DNA of 64,000 nucleotides from Mycobacterium sp. E183 (GCF_001667735.1 NZ_LZJN01000150.1:1-64000); one strand, 5' to 3'; positions 44,187 to 53,800 are shown, counted from the first letter of the stretch. Notes: generated by a model from the sequence alone, not told the origin. Numbers and translations are program-made.

Positions 44187-45869
44187 TTATTCGAAGGGGT
44201 CGTCGTGCAGCTGGGCGGCGAGATCGGTGTTGTGGCTGTAGTCGACGGGAACGTCGATCAGGGAGGGGCCGTCCTCGGTGAGCGCCTGGCGCAGGGTCGC
44301 GGTGAATTCGTCCAGCGTGGTAACCCGGTGGCCGCGGGCGCCGAAGGCCGCCGCGTAGGAGACGAGGTCGTAATCACCCAGTTGCACACCGGATTTGCGG
44401 CCGTACTTCAAGACTTCCTGGAAGCCGACCATGTCATAGGCGTTGTCCCGGAACACGATGTGGGTGAAGGTGAGCCCGAGATGGGCCGCGGTCGCGAGTT
44501 CCTGCGCGGAGAAGAGGAATCCGCCGTCGCCGGAGACGGACACGACCGGAGTTCCGGGCCGCACCAGGCAGGCGGCCATGGCCCATGGCAGCGCGACGCC
44601 GAGGGTCTGTTGACCGTTGGAGAAGAGCAGACGCCGCGGCTCGTACACGCGAAAATGGCGGGCCAGGTAGATGTAGACGGAGCCGACGTCGCAGGTGACG
44701 GTGGCGGTGTCGTCGAGTTCCTCCCGCAGCCGCAGCACGACGGCGACGGGGTTGAGGCCGGGGCCCTCGGGCTCGGTGCGGCCTGCCGTGGTGTCGATGT
44801 CGCTCAACGCCTTTCGCTGCGTGGCGATCTCGCGCTTATAGGTGTCCGTCAGGGTCAGGCCGGCCAGCTTGTCGGTCAGCGAGGTGAGCGTCGCCGCGAT
44901 ATTGCCGAGCAGCTCCGTGGCCGGCTGGTAGTGGTTGTCGATGTCGGCGGGGACCGAGTCGATGTGCACGACGGTGCGCGCGGCGTCGTCGTTCCACAGC
45001 ACCGGGTCGTATTCGACCGAGTCGTATCCGACCGTGACCAGGACGTCGGCGTGGGCCAGGACGACGTCGCCGGGCTGGTTGCGGAACAGGCCCACCCGGC
45101 CCAAGAAGTTGTCCTCCAACGCGCGGGAGATCACGCCCGCGGCCTGGAAGGTCTCGACAACCGGCAGCCCGGTCGTGGCGAGCAGGGCGCGCAGCGCCAG
45201 GCAGGTGTCGGGGTCGGCGCCGCGCATGCCGACCAGCAAAGCGGGTCGGCGCGCGGCGCGGATCAGCTCGCTCGCCTCGGCGATGGACGCGGCGGGGGCG
45301 GCGGCCAACGGCGGAATCGGCTGCGGGCCCGGGATGCTCGCCGTCGTCGGAGCGGCCAACACATCGGCCGGGAGAACGACCGCGGCCGCGCCGCGCGGTT
45401 CGCCGAGCGCGGCGCGAAACGCGCCGATGGTGGCCTCGGCGGCGTTGTCGGGGTCGTTGACCTCGCCGGTGAACTTGGTGACCGTCCTGAGCATGGCGGC
45501 CGCGTCCATGGACTGATGCGTGCGCTTGAGGCGATCCACGCGGCGCACCGCGCCGCACAGCGCCACCACCGGGTCCTGTTCGGTGTTGGCGGTCAACAGC
45601 CCCGTGGCCAGGTTGGTGGTGCCGGGGCCGGACGTCACCAGCACCACGCCCGGGATGCCGGTGAGGCGACCGATGGCCCCGGCCATGAAGGCGGCGTTCT
45701 GTTCGTGGCGGCACACCACCAGCCGAGGGCCGGAGTCGAGCAGCGCGTCGTAGACGGCGTCGATCTTCGCGCCCGGCACACCGAAGACGAACTGCACGCC
45801 CTGGGCCGACAGGACGTCGACGACCCGCTGCGCGCTGCGCACGGCATCACCGCGATTCGTGGGGGCCAT
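44187..45869 (-). CDS. alsS: Catabolic acetolactate synthase
   Basis: 560 residues, ThDP-dependent. The catabolic signature '[22 protein letters not shown]' and '[18 protein letters not shown]' (ThDP Glu) match AlsS of Bacillus. '[29 protein letters not shown]' and the ThDP/Mg motif '[17 protein letters not shown]...DNAYDM' complete it. It condenses two pyruvates to 2-acetolactate. No separate regulatory subunit is encoded, as expected for the FAD-independent catabolic type. ATG 45869 was chosen; the frame upstream overlaps the divergent oxygenase leader. budA follows directly. Confidence 0.92.
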   Translation of the reverse strand: MAPTNRGDAVRSAQRVVDVLSAQGVQFVFGVPGAKIDAVYDALLDSGPRLVVCRHEQNAAFMAGAIGRLTGIPGVVLVTSGPGTTNLATGLLTANTEQDPVVALCGAVRRVDRLKRTHQSMDAAAMLRTVTKFTGEVNDPDNAAEATIGAFRAALGEPRGAAAVVLPADVLAAPTTASIPGPQPIPPLAAAPAASIAEASELIRAARRPALLVGMRGADPDTCLALRALLATTGLPVVETFQAAGVISRALEDNFLGRVGLFRNQPGDVVLAHADVLVTVGYDSVEYDPVLWNDDAARTVVHIDSVPADIDNHYQPATELLGNIAATLTSLTDKLAGLTLTDTYKREIATQRKALSDIDTTAGRTEPEGPGLNPVAVVLRLREELDDTATVTCDVGSVYIYLARHFRVYEPRRLLFSNGQQTLGVALPWAMAACLVRPGTPVVSVSGDGGFLFSAQELATAAHLGLTFTHIVFRDNAYDMVGFQEVLKYGRKSGVQLGDYDLVSYAAAFGARGHRVTTLDEFTATLRQALTEDGPSLIDVPVDYSHNTDLAAQLHDDPFE

Positions 45870-45957
45870 CCATCCAGCCAAGCACGGGTCGCGGTGCGTT
45901 GCGACCTCTACGCGTGGGTTGACCATCCATGATCGCTCTGGTGTATGGTCCCCAGTT

Positions 45958-47127
45958 GTGACGATCGAGAGCGTGCGCCCGGCGGAGCTCAGCGAAGACC
46001 TGACACGGCGCGCCTTGCGGCTGGTGCTGACCAAGACGACCGACCTGGCCGCGGAAGTGCTGCGGGTGCCGCTGCATTACTACCGCGACGGCAAAGTCAC
46101 CGACTTCGAGGAGTCGCAGATCCTGCGGCGGACCCCGCTGGCGATCTTGCCCAGCGTGCAGATCCCCGGCCCCAACGACTTCGAAGTCCGCTCGGTGCTG
46201 GGCACTTCGTTATTGGTGACCCGCGACCGCGCCGGGGTCAGCCGCGTGTTCCTCAACTATTGCCGCCACCGCGGCGCGATGCCGGCCTGCGGCGCGGGCA
46301 ACGCCTCTCGTTTCACCTGCCCCTATCACGCGTGGACCTACCAGAACACGGGCGAATTGTTCAGCATCCCAGGCAAATCCGGCTTCACCGGCATGGACAC
46401 CGGCGATTATGGCCTGGTGGAGTTGCCGAGCCAGGAGGCCTACGGCTTCATCTGGGCGGTGCTCAGCGCCGACGCGTCCATCGACGTCGACGCGCATCTG
46501 GGACCGGTGGCTTCACAGCTGGCCGAACTCGACTACGGATCATTCGGGTATCACGCGCATCGCGAATTCACCTCCGAGGTGTCCTGGAAGGGGGCGTTGG
46601 AGGCGTTCGCGGAGGGCTACCACTTTCCGTTTGTCCACGGCGAGAGCCTGATTGGGCAAAACGCGCTGCCCAACGTCGCGATCTACGACGAGTACGGCAA
46701 GCACCACCGGCTCGGGTTTCCGTTCAACTGGATCGTCAACCTCGATGCCGATCCGAACGGTTCGTGGGACGTGCGGGACAACATGGGACTGATCTATTGG
46801 ATCTACCCAAACCTGATCCTGGCCAACAGCAACGTCGGTGTGGAGGTCATCGACATTCTGCCGGCCGGGGCCCCGACCCGCTGCACCGTTCGACACAGCT
46901 GGCTGGCGCGCATCCCGGCCACGAGCGACGACCAGCGCAGCGGCTACGACATGATCTACGACGCGGTGCACGCGGCGGTGCGCGACGAGGACTTCGCGAT
47001 GCTGCCGCAGTGCGGCGAGGGCGTGCGCCAGGGCCAACACGACCATATGATCATCGGCCGCAACGAGATCGGCGTGCAACACATGATCAAGGTGTTCGCG
47101 CAGGAGATTGGCGTCGCGCTGGGCTGA
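45958..47127 (+). CDS. Rieske aromatic ring-hydroxylating oxygenase, alpha subunit
   Basis: 389 residues. The Rieske [2Fe-2S] ligands are Cys102 and His104 in '[13 protein letters not shown]', and Cys121 and His124 in '[13 protein letters not shown]'. The mononuclear iron site is in '[17 protein letters not shown]' with two His, and an Asp in the C-terminal '[10 protein letters not shown]'. It should hydroxylate an aromatic or heterocyclic ring using an external reductase, not encoded nearby. GTG 45958 was chosen as the start of similarity. It is divergent from alsS; GACCAT (45921) and ATGGTC (45945) half-sites lie between. Confidence 0.9.
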   Translation: MTIESVRPAELSEDLTRRALRLVLTKTTDLAAEVLRVPLHYYRDGKVTDFEESQILRRTPLAILPSVQIPGPNDFEVRSVLGTSLLVTRDRAGVSRVFLNYCRHRGAMPACGAGNASRFTCPYHAWTYQNTGELFSIPGKSGFTGMDTGDYGLVELPSQEAYGFIWAVLSADASIDVDAHLGPVASQLAELDYGSFGYHAHREFTSEVSWKGALEAFAEGYHFPFVHGESLIGQNALPNVAIYDEYGKHHRLGFPFNWIVNLDADPNGSWDVRDNMGLIYWIYPNLILANSNVGVEVIDILPAGAPTRCTVRHSWLARIPATSDDQRSGYDMIYDAVHAAVRDEDFAMLPQCGEGVRQGQHDHMIIGRNEIGVQHMIKVFAQEIGVALG

Positions 47128-47165
47128 GTTCTCGTGCGACCATATTGAGCGTGAGGGCACCGTAG

Positions 47166-47798
47166 ATGCGCAGACACGGCTGGGCCGGCGCATTGCCGTC
47201 GAGCGACGAGGAAGCCATTGCGCGAATCATCGCCGCGGCGAGCCGCGCGATACAGCAGTCGGGCGCGGACATCAAAATCAGCGATGTCGCGCGCGATCTC
47301 GGGGTCACCCGCCAAACCGTGTACCGCTATTTCCCGAGCACCGATGCGTTGCTGGTGGCGACGGCGTTGTCGGAAGCGGGTCCGTCCCTGGACCGGCTGG
47401 CGGCCCACCTGGAAGCCATTCACGACCCCGCCGAGGCGGTGGTCGAGGGTATCGCTCACACGTTGGAATTGCTTCCCCAGGACCAATACCTGGGGCTGCT
47501 GTTGACCTCCGAGAAGGCGGCGTCTTACTCGGCGAGCGTGACCTCCGATGTCGCGCTCTCGCTGGGGCGCTCGATCATCGACCGCTTCAACGTGGACTGG
47601 AACAGCGTCGGCATCACCGAGGACAGGCGCGACGGCCTGGTCGAATTCATGCTTCGGGTTCTGCAATCGTTCATCGTCGATCCCGGACGACCGCCGCGGT
47701 CCGGTGACGAGTTGCGCAACTACCTGCGCCAGTGGGTCGCACCCGCGATCACCCATTTTCAGCCCGCCACGGATTCGAGTGTGCGCTCAGCACATTGA
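47166..47798 (+). CDS. TetR-family transcriptional regulator
   Basis: 210 residues. DNA-binding region: 'IIAAASRAIQQSGADIKISDVARDLGVTRQTVYRYFPSTDALLVATAL', with 'RQTVYRYFPSTDAL' as the recognition helix. The remaining 150 residues are helical and acidic. It lies 38 bases after the Rieske oxygenase gene, behind a GAGGG site, and probably controls it. The GACCAT-N18-ATGGTC half-sites before the oxygenase gene are a weak operator candidate. Confidence 0.88.
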   Translation: MRRHGWAGALPSSDEEAIARIIAAASRAIQQSGADIKISDVARDLGVTRQTVYRYFPSTDALLVATALSEAGPSLDRLAAHLEAIHDPAEAVVEGIAHTLELLPQDQYLGLLLTSEKAASYSASVTSDVALSLGRSIIDRFNVDWNSVGITEDRRDGLVEFMLRVLQSFIVDPGRPPRSGDELRNYLRQWVAPAITHFQPATDSSVRSAH

Positions 47799-47853
47799 GG
47801 GTGCGCCCAGGGCGGCGACACGCCGTGCGACGCCGCCATAGGAGCACACTCGA
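47775..47853. terminator. Nested palindrome between convergent genes
   Basis: TCGAGTGTGC (47775-47784) and GCACACTCGA (47844-47853) are a perfect 10-bp inverted repeat. Inside it, GGCGGCG and CGCCGCC form a second 7-bp stem. It overlaps the last codons of the tetR gene and faces the stop of the ATPase gene at 47878. The outer arms match the palindrome at 33683. Confidence 0.6.
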
Positions 47854-47877
47854 TCGGGGGCGGGGGCGTTTCGGCCG

Positions 47878-49065
47878 TTAGCGCTTGCCCCAGTCCCACG
47901 GCGGCGTGGTCAGCAGGCCCTGGCCGGCGACCCGCGTCTCGCCCCACTCCTTGTACAGCTCGATCTCGACGGCTCGGTCGTCCCCGTCGGCGTCGGCCAC
48001 CGGGACGGTGTCCAGGAATTCGAGCAGCGCGCGGGAATGGGTGACCACCAGGACCTGCGTACGCGTGGCGGCGGTGCGGATCAGCCCCGCGAGCGGACGC
48101 ACCAGGTCGGGATGCAGCGAGGTCTCCGGTTCGTTGAGCACCATCAGCGACGGCGCATGCGGGCTGGACAGCGCGGCGGCCCAGAGCAGGAATCGCAGTG
48201 TGCCGTCGGATAATTCGGCCGAACGCAGCGGGCGCAGCATGCCGCGCTGCCGCAGCTGCAGGTCGAACAGCCCGTCGTGAACGGCGACCGACACCGTGGC
48301 CCCGTCGAACGCGTCGGCGACGGCGCGGCTCAGGTCGTCGAAGCCCGTCTCGATGATCGTCTGGATCGCGGCGGCCAGATCGCTGCCGTCATCGGAGAGC
48401 ACCGGGGTGCGCGTGCCGACCTGCGGGTGTCGCGCCGGCGCCCCGGCGTCGACGCGGAAGCCGTCGTAGAACCGCCAGCCGCGCAGCCGTTCGCGCACGG
48501 CCGCGAGTTCGGGAAGCGCGTGCGGGTGGGCATATTCGGCCAGCACGCTGCGGTACGACGGCAACGAGCGGGACAGCTCGTCGAATCCGCGGCCGGACTC
48601 CGCGCTCATCTCGGCGAAGTCGCGGGTGCGGCGTACCAGCGTCGCACTGGCGCGCAGCACCGGTCCGGCGAACAACGCTTCCCGCTTGATCTCGGGATCG
48701 CGGCCGAACGCCGACTTGATTCCCGCCATCTGCGGGATGCCGAGGTCCACCAGATAGCCGAAATCGTCTGAGGCGAAGCCTAATTCGAGGGATACGGGCC
48801 GGGTGCGGACGGTGCCCTGGGCCTTGCCCGTCCGGCGGGCGCCCTTGAGCTCCTCGGGTCCGGCCCACAGCGCGGACTGCAGCCCGCCCTCGCGGGCGAG
48901 CGAGGCGATCACCTCCCCGCGGCCGCAGTCGGCCAGCAGCCGCAGCGCGCGGTACAACGACGACTTGCCTGCGCCGTTGGCGCCGGTGACCACCGACAGC
49001 CGCCCCAGCGGCAGGATCACCTCGCGCAGCGAGCGGTAGCCGCGGATCGCCACCGTGTGCAACAT
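47878..49065 (-). CDS. AAA (SMC/RecF-like) ATPase
   Basis: 395 residues. It starts 'MLHTVAIRGYRSLREVILPLGRLSVVTGANGAGKSSLYRALRLL', a RecF/AAA_21-type N-terminus with Walker A 'GANGAGKS'. Near the C-terminus are 'AELSDGTLRFLLWAAALSS' (ABC-like signature), 'SLMVLNEPETSLHPDLVRPLAGLI' (Walker B) and 'VVTHSRALLEFLD' (switch His). There is no coiled-coil arm and no Toprim nuclease domain, so it is not an OLD protein. Many such ATPases are predicted; the role is unknown. It is a single gene with no recognised effector next to it. Confidence 0.85.
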   Translation of the reverse strand: MLHTVAIRGYRSLREVILPLGRLSVVTGANGAGKSSLYRALRLLADCGRGEVIASLAREGGLQSALWAGPEELKGARRTGKAQGTVRTRPVSLELGFASDDFGYLVDLGIPQMAGIKSAFGRDPEIKREALFAGPVLRASATLVRRTRDFAEMSAESGRGFDELSRSLPSYRSVLAEYAHPHALPELAAVRERLRGWRFYDGFRVDAGAPARHPQVGTRTPVLSDDGSDLAAAIQTIIETGFDDLSRAVADAFDGATVSVAVHDGLFDLQLRQRGMLRPLRSAELSDGTLRFLLWAAALSSPHAPSLMVLNEPETSLHPDLVRPLAGLIRTAATRTQVLVVTHSRALLEFLDTVPVADADGDDRAVEIELYKEWGETRVAGQGLLTTPPWDWGKR

Positions 49066-49097
49066 GGGGCCGACTGTACGGTCGACGACCGACGGGC

Positions 49098-50690
49098 TTA
49101 AGCCTCGTCCGCCTCGTCGAGCAGTTGCACTTCCTCGAGGTCCATCTCGTTCTGCAGTTCGCGCAGCACGATGTCGTCGATGAGGTTCTGGTTGCGCAGC
49201 GCGGTGATCTCGCGCCGCTTCCGTTCGAGCACGCCGAGCCGCACCCGCCGGACCAGCTCCTTCTTCTTGACCAGGCGGTTGTTAGTCGAGCCGCCTTCGG
49301 TGGCCAGGGCGAGCGCGGCCCTTTCCTCGTATTCCTTCTGCAGCCGACGACGCAGGTCGTCGCTGATGCCGACCTCGTCGGCGACGGTGGGCAGCGCGGT
49401 GAGCGCCGCCTGGACCCCCCGGGTTCGCGCCAGCTCCAATTCTTCGACGTACGCGACGTCGTCGGGCATCTTCGCCCAGCGGACCACGGCGGGCAGCGTG
49501 GTCCCTTGGACCAGGACGGTGGTCAGGATCACGACGACCACGATGAAGATGAGCAGGCTGCGGTCGGGGAAGGGCGCGCCGCTGAGGGTGGTCGTCGGCA
49601 CGGCCAGCGCCGCCGCCAGCGACACGGCGCCGCGGAACCCGGCCCAGGCCGTGACGAAGCGCTGACGCCAGCTGACCCGGCGTTCACGCTGCGCCTCGCG
49701 ACGGTCGATCAGTCGGATCAGCGCGACGGTGATCTCGCCCCAGAAGATTCGCGACAGGATCACCACGGCGGTGACCGCGAGCGCGATGAACAGGGCGTGG
49801 CGCACCCCGCCGTCCACGCCGACGATGCCGCGCAGCGCGTTGGGTATCTGGACGCCCACGAACACCCACAACGAGCCGTTGAGCAGGAACGTCGCGCTGT
49901 CCCAGAAGGCATACGCCTGCAAGCGCGACCGCGCCCGGATCACCACCGGTCCGGCGTAGGCGAGCACCAGGGCGGAGACCATGACGGCGACCACGCCGCT
50001 GCAGTCCATGCTCTGCGCCAGCAGGAACGCCGCGAACGGCGTCAGCAGGCTCAGCGCCCCCTCCTCCTGCGGCGCGTCGATCCGCTTGCGCAGCAACGTC
50101 ACCGCCCCGCCGACCAACAGCCCGGCGGCGATACCGCCCAGATAGGAGCCGACGAATCGGCCCACCAGGTCGATCGGGGTGATCGCCGCACCCCCGATCG
50201 CGACGTGGACCGTGACGGCGAACAGGACCAGGGCGGTGCCGTCGTTGATGAGGCTCTCGGCCTTGAGCACGGTCACCGAGCGGCGGGGCAACTTCTTCGC
50301 GAGGCCCGCCACCGCGGCGGCGTCGGTGGGGGAGAGCACGGCGCCCAGGACGGCGGCCGCGTGGGAATCCATCCCGAGCGCCCGCGCCGTCCACGACACC
50401 GCGACGGCCGTCGCGATCACCAGGCCGACACTGAGGAACACGATGATGCGCGCGTTGGCGCGGATCTCGCGGAAGCTGGTGTTCAGGCCCTCCCAATAGA
50501 GGATCGCCGGCAGGAACAGCAACAGCACGATCTCGCCGTTGACGTGCACGTGGGCGAAGCTTGGGATCAGACCCAGCAACGTGCCGAGCACGATGAGCAG
50601 CACCGGGGGGCCAACGCGGTAGCGCCGGCCCAGGACCGTCCCGACGATGACGGTGGAGACGAGAGCAACGATCAGGACGAGGCCAAACAC
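49098..50690 (-). CDS. yjcE: CPA1-family Na+/H+ antiporter
   Basis: 530 residues with about 12 membrane helices and a 130-residue charged cytoplasmic tail ending in acidic residues. The transport core 'LSPTDAAAVAGLAKKLPRR' and 'LKAESLINDGTALVLFAV' carries the Asn-Asp pair typical of electroneutral CPA1 exchangers; 'FRGAVSLAAALAVP' is the last conserved helix. It exchanges cytoplasmic Na+ or K+ for H+ for pH and salt balance. It matches Rv2287 (yjcE) by family and position. The start is GTG 50690. Confidence 0.9.
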   Translation of the reverse strand: MFGLVLIVALVSTVIVGTVLGRRYRVGPPVLLIVLGTLLGLIPSFAHVHVNGEIVLLLFLPAILYWEGLNTSFREIRANARIIVFLSVGLVIATAVAVSWTARALGMDSHAAAVLGAVLSPTDAAAVAGLAKKLPRRSVTVLKAESLINDGTALVLFAVTVHVAIGGAAITPIDLVGRFVGSYLGGIAAGLLVGGAVTLLRKRIDAPQEEGALSLLTPFAAFLLAQSMDCSGVVAVMVSALVLAYAGPVVIRARSRLQAYAFWDSATFLLNGSLWVFVGVQIPNALRGIVGVDGGVRHALFIALAVTAVVILSRIFWGEITVALIRLIDRREAQRERRVSWRQRFVTAWAGFRGAVSLAAALAVPTTTLSGAPFPDRSLLIFIVVVVILTTVLVQGTTLPAVVRWAKMPDDVAYVEELELARTRGVQAALTALPTVADEVGISDDLRRRLQKEYEERAALALATEGGSTNNRLVKKKELVRRVRLGVLERKRREITALRNQNLIDDIVLRELQNEMDLEEVQLLDEADEA

Positions 50691-50870
50691 CAGCCCATCC
50701 TGCCGGACATGATCGGATTGCGCGGCTTGGGGTTTGGCCGGCGCCGCGGTCAGCTCGCTGGGTGGGCGGTCTCACCGGTCACACGCGCACCCCGTGGCGG
50801 GCATCTGGTGACTCTCGAAAGTGACAGCGCCGGCGATATCAAATTCGAGAAGCACTTACTGGTTGCGGGC

Positions 50871-51926
50871 TCAGGTGCAGTCGCAGCAGCAGTCGTCGCA
50901 GTCGCAGCAGCAATCGCAGCCCTCGCAGCAGCACCAGCAGCCGGTTCCGTCGCCGCGCCGCGACTTGCGCCCGGGGTTCGGCGTTCCCTCCTCGGCGCCG
51001 GGCTCGATCGGCTGGTCGCCGAAGTTGATGGGCTCCTGCTGGCCGCGCGGCGTTCCGCTCTTGGCCGTCAAACCGGCCTGGGCGAAGGTGCGCTTGATCG
51101 CGCGGCGGACCTCGTTGGTCAACAGCCGATCGACCAGCCTCCCGTCGGTGAACGACACGTCGGCCAGCGCCAGCTCGATGCCCAGCACCGCGTCGTCGCA
51201 CAGGGCGCGCGCCGCCGCCACGGGAGTTGCGGTCGCCGCCAACGGGTTCCACTTCCCGCGCGCCACGTCGTCGCGGTAATCCTCGACCGCGTCCAACAGG
51301 TGCGCCACCCGGCCGAACAGCCGCCCAACCTCGCGCAACGGCGCCGCGTTGTCCGGGCGGCCGGCCAGCACCGCGGTATGCGCGAACGCCTCGGCGACGG
51401 CGGTCTCGGTGGGCTCGGTCACCAGCAGCAGCGAGCTGCCCGGACGGGCCTGGGCTTCGAGCGCCGCCTGGCGGTCCATCGCGGCGACCAGCACGCCGGT
51501 GTCGAAGCCCAGGGTGTGACCGGTGTCGGTGCCCTGGCGCACCCAGCGTTCGGCGATGCGGCGCGCCGCGGGCCGCACCCCGGCCACGCCGACGATGCCG
51601 TCGCGGTCGTCGACGTGGTCACGGACCCGGGCCGCCGCCAGCGCCAGCGACACCACGGCGGCCAGTCGCACGCAGTCGCCGGTGGCCACGTCCGCGCGCC
51701 GCATGCCGCGCAGCGGGCACGGCCCGGCGGTGCGGCGGGCCGGCCGCCCCGGGGACTGCGCCTCGACCAGCAATGAGACCACCAGCCCGTCGTAGTTGGT
51801 GGCGATGCGGGCGGCCTGGCCGTAATCGTCGCGCAGCGCCAGACACAATCCGCACAATTGGGCTGTCCAGGCGGCCGCCAGCTCGCCGCCGAGCCGGTGA
51901 CGGCAGGGCCGGATGATGCCAAACAT
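50871..51926 (-). CDS. DUF5685-like protein with Cys-rich C-terminal tail
   Basis: 351 residues. The body is helical: 'MFGIIRPCRHRLGGELAAAWTAQLCGLCLALRDDYGQ' has a C-x(n)-C-x-x-C set. 'AFAHTAVLAGRPDNAAPLREVGRLFGRVAHLLDAVEDYRDDVARGKWNPL' resembles the Asp-rich helices of the DUF5685/isoprenoid-synthase-like group. The last 20 residues are 12 Cys mixed with Asp and Gly ('CWCCCEGCDCCCDCDDCC'), after a disordered Gly/Arg/Lys stretch. This could be a metal-binding or polymer tail. The function is unknown; it is a single gene divergent from the inhibitor gene at 52034. Confidence 0.75.
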   Translation of the reverse strand: MFGIIRPCRHRLGGELAAAWTAQLCGLCLALRDDYGQAARIATNYDGLVVSLLVEAQSPGRPARRTAGPCPLRGMRRADVATGDCVRLAAVVSLALAAARVRDHVDDRDGIVGVAGVRPAARRIAERWVRQGTDTGHTLGFDTGVLVAAMDRQAALEAQARPGSSLLLVTEPTETAVAEAFAHTAVLAGRPDNAAPLREVGRLFGRVAHLLDAVEDYRDDVARGKWNPLAATATPVAAARALCDDAVLGIELALADVSFTDGRLVDRLLTNEVRRAIKRTFAQAGLTAKSGTPRGQQEPINFGDQPIEPGAEEGTPNPGRKSRRGDGTGCWCCCEGCDCCCDCDDCCCDCT

Positions 51927-52033
51927 GCCCAGAAGCTACCGGACCCACAGCAAACGCGCGATCGAAACGCCGAGCGTGGGATGGTCTGGTGGGCGGCGGC
52001 GCGGCGACGGGGCTCCAGGACATAATGGGCTCG

Positions 52034-52477
52034 ATGACTGTCGGGAAGATCAAGCTCTTGGTGACCGTCGCGATGCTCGTTTCGCCGATGCTGGTGGGCT
52101 GCCACTTCGCGTCCAGGAACCCGCCGTCGACCAAGACGCTCGAGGTGCCCATGAACGAGGTGCTCACGCAGAGCGTCGTCACGCAGAGCATCACCCTGAC
52201 CGTCGGCAACACGCTGGTCGTGAAGCTGGGCTCGAACTACACCACCCCGTACCGGTGGGCGCCGGAGATGAAGATCGGCGACCCGGGCGTCCTCAAGCAG
52301 GAGAGCCACCAGTTCGTGCCGCCGAGCTCCGACGCGCTCGGAGCCCCCGGCACCGAGGTGTGGAAATTCACGGCGTTGAAGCCGGGGACCACCACGATCG
52401 GCACCGCCTACACCAGCTTCGTCGGCAAGGACACGCAACCGTCGTGCACCTACACGGCCAACGTCACGGTGCAGTAA
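52034..52477 (+). CDS. Chagasin-type (I42) peptidase-inhibitor lipoprotein
   Basis: 147 residues. The signal peptide ends in a lipobox, 'LVGC' followed by His-Phe. The mature domain has the three inhibitor loops of chagasin-like proteins: 'LGSNYTTPYRWAP' (NPTTGY-like), 'GAPGTEVWKFTALKPGTTTI' (GxxG plus the W/F strand), and 'LVVKL' strands of the immunoglobulin-like fold. I42 proteins block papain-like cysteine peptidases; here it would sit outside the membrane. ATG 52034 is used; an in-frame ATG at 52025 is possible. No peptidase gene is adjacent. Confidence 0.82.
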   Translation: MTVGKIKLLVTVAMLVSPMLVGCHFASRNPPSTKTLEVPMNEVLTQSVVTQSITLTVGNTLVVKLGSNYTTPYRWAPEMKIGDPGVLKQESHQFVPPSSDALGAPGTEVWKFTALKPGTTTIGTAYTSFVGKDTQPSCTYTANVTVQ

Positions 52478-52529
52478 ACGCTCTGGCAAACCAATGCGAG
52501 CGCGCCGCGCTCGGGCTACGGTCTTGGAC

Positions 52530-53009
52530 GTGTTCGGCTTTCTTCGCAACTTGTCCGAGATCGGCAAACTGCCCGCACCGCTGCGCGATGAACTCGAAGC
52601 CGAGGGGATGATCTTCAGCGCGGGCAAAGTCGGGGTGAACCGGCACTTCGGCGGCCACGTGCCGGGCGTCTATTCGGCCTCGGGAGTGTCCCGCTACACG
52701 GGCGCGTTCGCGTTCACCACCGCGCGGATCCTTGCCACGCTTCCCACCCGCGGGGACGCCAACCTGCGGTCGATCGATTGCCCGTGGGACACCAGCAAGG
52801 GGCCGGCCAGGGCGACGATCACCGGCAAGGGCATGAAGCTCGAAATCGACTTGCACGGCGTCGATCCCGCCTTCAGCGGGTCGATGAAGCTCAACTACCG
52901 CAAGTCGATCCCGGACGAGGTGCTGGAAAAGCTGCCGACCACGACGCTGCGCTTCCCGGTGCAGCCGGTGTTCGTGTACCGGGCGGTCGGCGTGCGCCCC
53001 AAGGTATAG
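52530..53009 (+). CDS. Conserved hypothetical protein
   Basis: About 159 residues, soluble, with no signal or membrane segment. It begins 'FGFLRNLSEIGKLPAPLRDELEAEGMIFSAGKVGVNRHFGGHVPG', continues with an all-beta stretch ('ATITGKGMKLEIDLHGVDPAFSGSMKLNYRKSI') and ends 'FPVQPVFVYRAVGVRPKV'. This resembles a small PH-like or lipocalin-like barrel widespread in mycobacteria; family not named. GTG 52530 follows TCTTGGAC. It is separated from the inhibitor gene by 52 bases and converges with the SDR gene. Confidence 0.68.
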   Translation: MFGFLRNLSEIGKLPAPLRDELEAEGMIFSAGKVGVNRHFGGHVPGVYSASGVSRYTGAFAFTTARILATLPTRGDANLRSIDCPWDTSKGPARATITGKGMKLEIDLHGVDPAFSGSMKLNYRKSIPDEVLEKLPTTTLRFPVQPVFVYRAVGVRPKV

Positions 53010-53026
53010 CGGCTCAACGGTTTTCG

Positions 53027-53791
53027 CTACGCCGCGGCGGGCCGCAGCATGCGCCCGCTGACGAGCGCCGACACCCAGCCGGGCATCAACCGCGATCCGG
53101 TGGTCATCGCCCGATAGCGCCACCCGGGCACGACGACGGCGCGGCCCCGGTCCAGCGCGCGCAGCCCGGCTGCCACGACCGGTTCGGGCGCCGCGAGCCG
53201 GCGATAGATCGCGGTGTGCGAGACGTCCGAGCCCAGCGCGTCGACGAAGCCGGTGCGGGTCGGTCCGGGGCACAGCGCGGTGACCGTGACGCCCGATCCA
53301 CGGGTCTCCGCCCACAGCGCCTGGCTCAGCGACAAGACGAACGCCTTCGACGCGCCGTACGTGGCCTGATACGGCCCGGGCTGAAAGGCGATGGTGGACG
53401 CCACATTCAGGATCCCGCCCCGGCGGCGGGCCAGCATGCCGGGCAGCACCGCGTGGGTCAGCCGCACCAACGCGTCGACGTTGACCGCCACCAGCTCATG
53501 CTCGCGCCCGTCGTCGACCTCCGCGAACGGGCCGTACGTGCCGAAGCCCGCGTTGTTGACCAACACGTCGATCTCTCGCCCCGCTAGCCGGGCCACCAGG
53601 GCGTCGACGCCGGCCGGGGTGCTGAGGTCGCCGACGACCAGCTCGACGTGCTGCCCGACGCGCTGCGCCACCGCGTTCAGCCGGGCTTCGTCGCGCCCGG
53701 CGAGCACCAAAGACATGCCGCGCTGCGCCAGCTGGTCGGCGAAAATTGCGCCCAACCCGGAGCTGGCGCCGGTGATGACTGCCAGGGACAT
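53027..53791 (-). CDS. Short-chain dehydrogenase/reductase (SDR)
   Basis: 254 residues. 'LAVITGASSGLGAIFADQLAQRGMSLVLAGRDEARL' is the NADP-type cofactor motif, 'IDVLVNNAGFGTYG' the structural motif, and 'ILNVASTIAFQPGPYQATYGASKAFVLSLSQAL' carries Ser, Tyr and Lys. The C-terminal 25 residues are amphipathic ('RAMTTGSRLMPGWVSALVSGRML') and may touch the membrane, as in mycobacterial SDRs related to DltE. It lies nine bases after the DUF1707 gene on the same strand, so both may be under the TetR palindrome upstream. Confidence 0.9.
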   Translation of the reverse strand: MSLAVITGASSGLGAIFADQLAQRGMSLVLAGRDEARLNAVAQRVGQHVELVVGDLSTPAGVDALVARLAGREIDVLVNNAGFGTYGPFAEVDDGREHELVAVNVDALVRLTHAVLPGMLARRRGGILNVASTIAFQPGPYQATYGASKAFVLSLSQALWAETRGSGVTVTALCPGPTRTGFVDALGSDVSHTAIYRRLAAPEPVVAAGLRALDRGRAVVVPGWRYRAMTTGSRLMPGWVSALVSGRMLRPAAA

Positions 53792-53800
53792 GGCAACCCC

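Noticed and set aside
45921..45950. GACCAT-N18-ATGGTC as the operator of the Rieske oxygenase/TetR unit
   Set aside because: Only six-base arms with wide spacing and no second copy; noted in the oxygenase entry but not listed as a site.
47878..49065. AAA ATPase as an anti-phage (OLD/Septu-like) system
   Set aside because: No Toprim or HNH nuclease is fused or adjacent; flanking genes are a TetR and an ion antiporter. A lone ATPase is not enough.
49125..51776. Very long plus-strand open frame opposite the antiporter and DUF5685 genes
   Set aside because: A GC-driven shadow: His/Arg/Asp/Gln-rich, no start site, covers two well-supported minus-strand genes.
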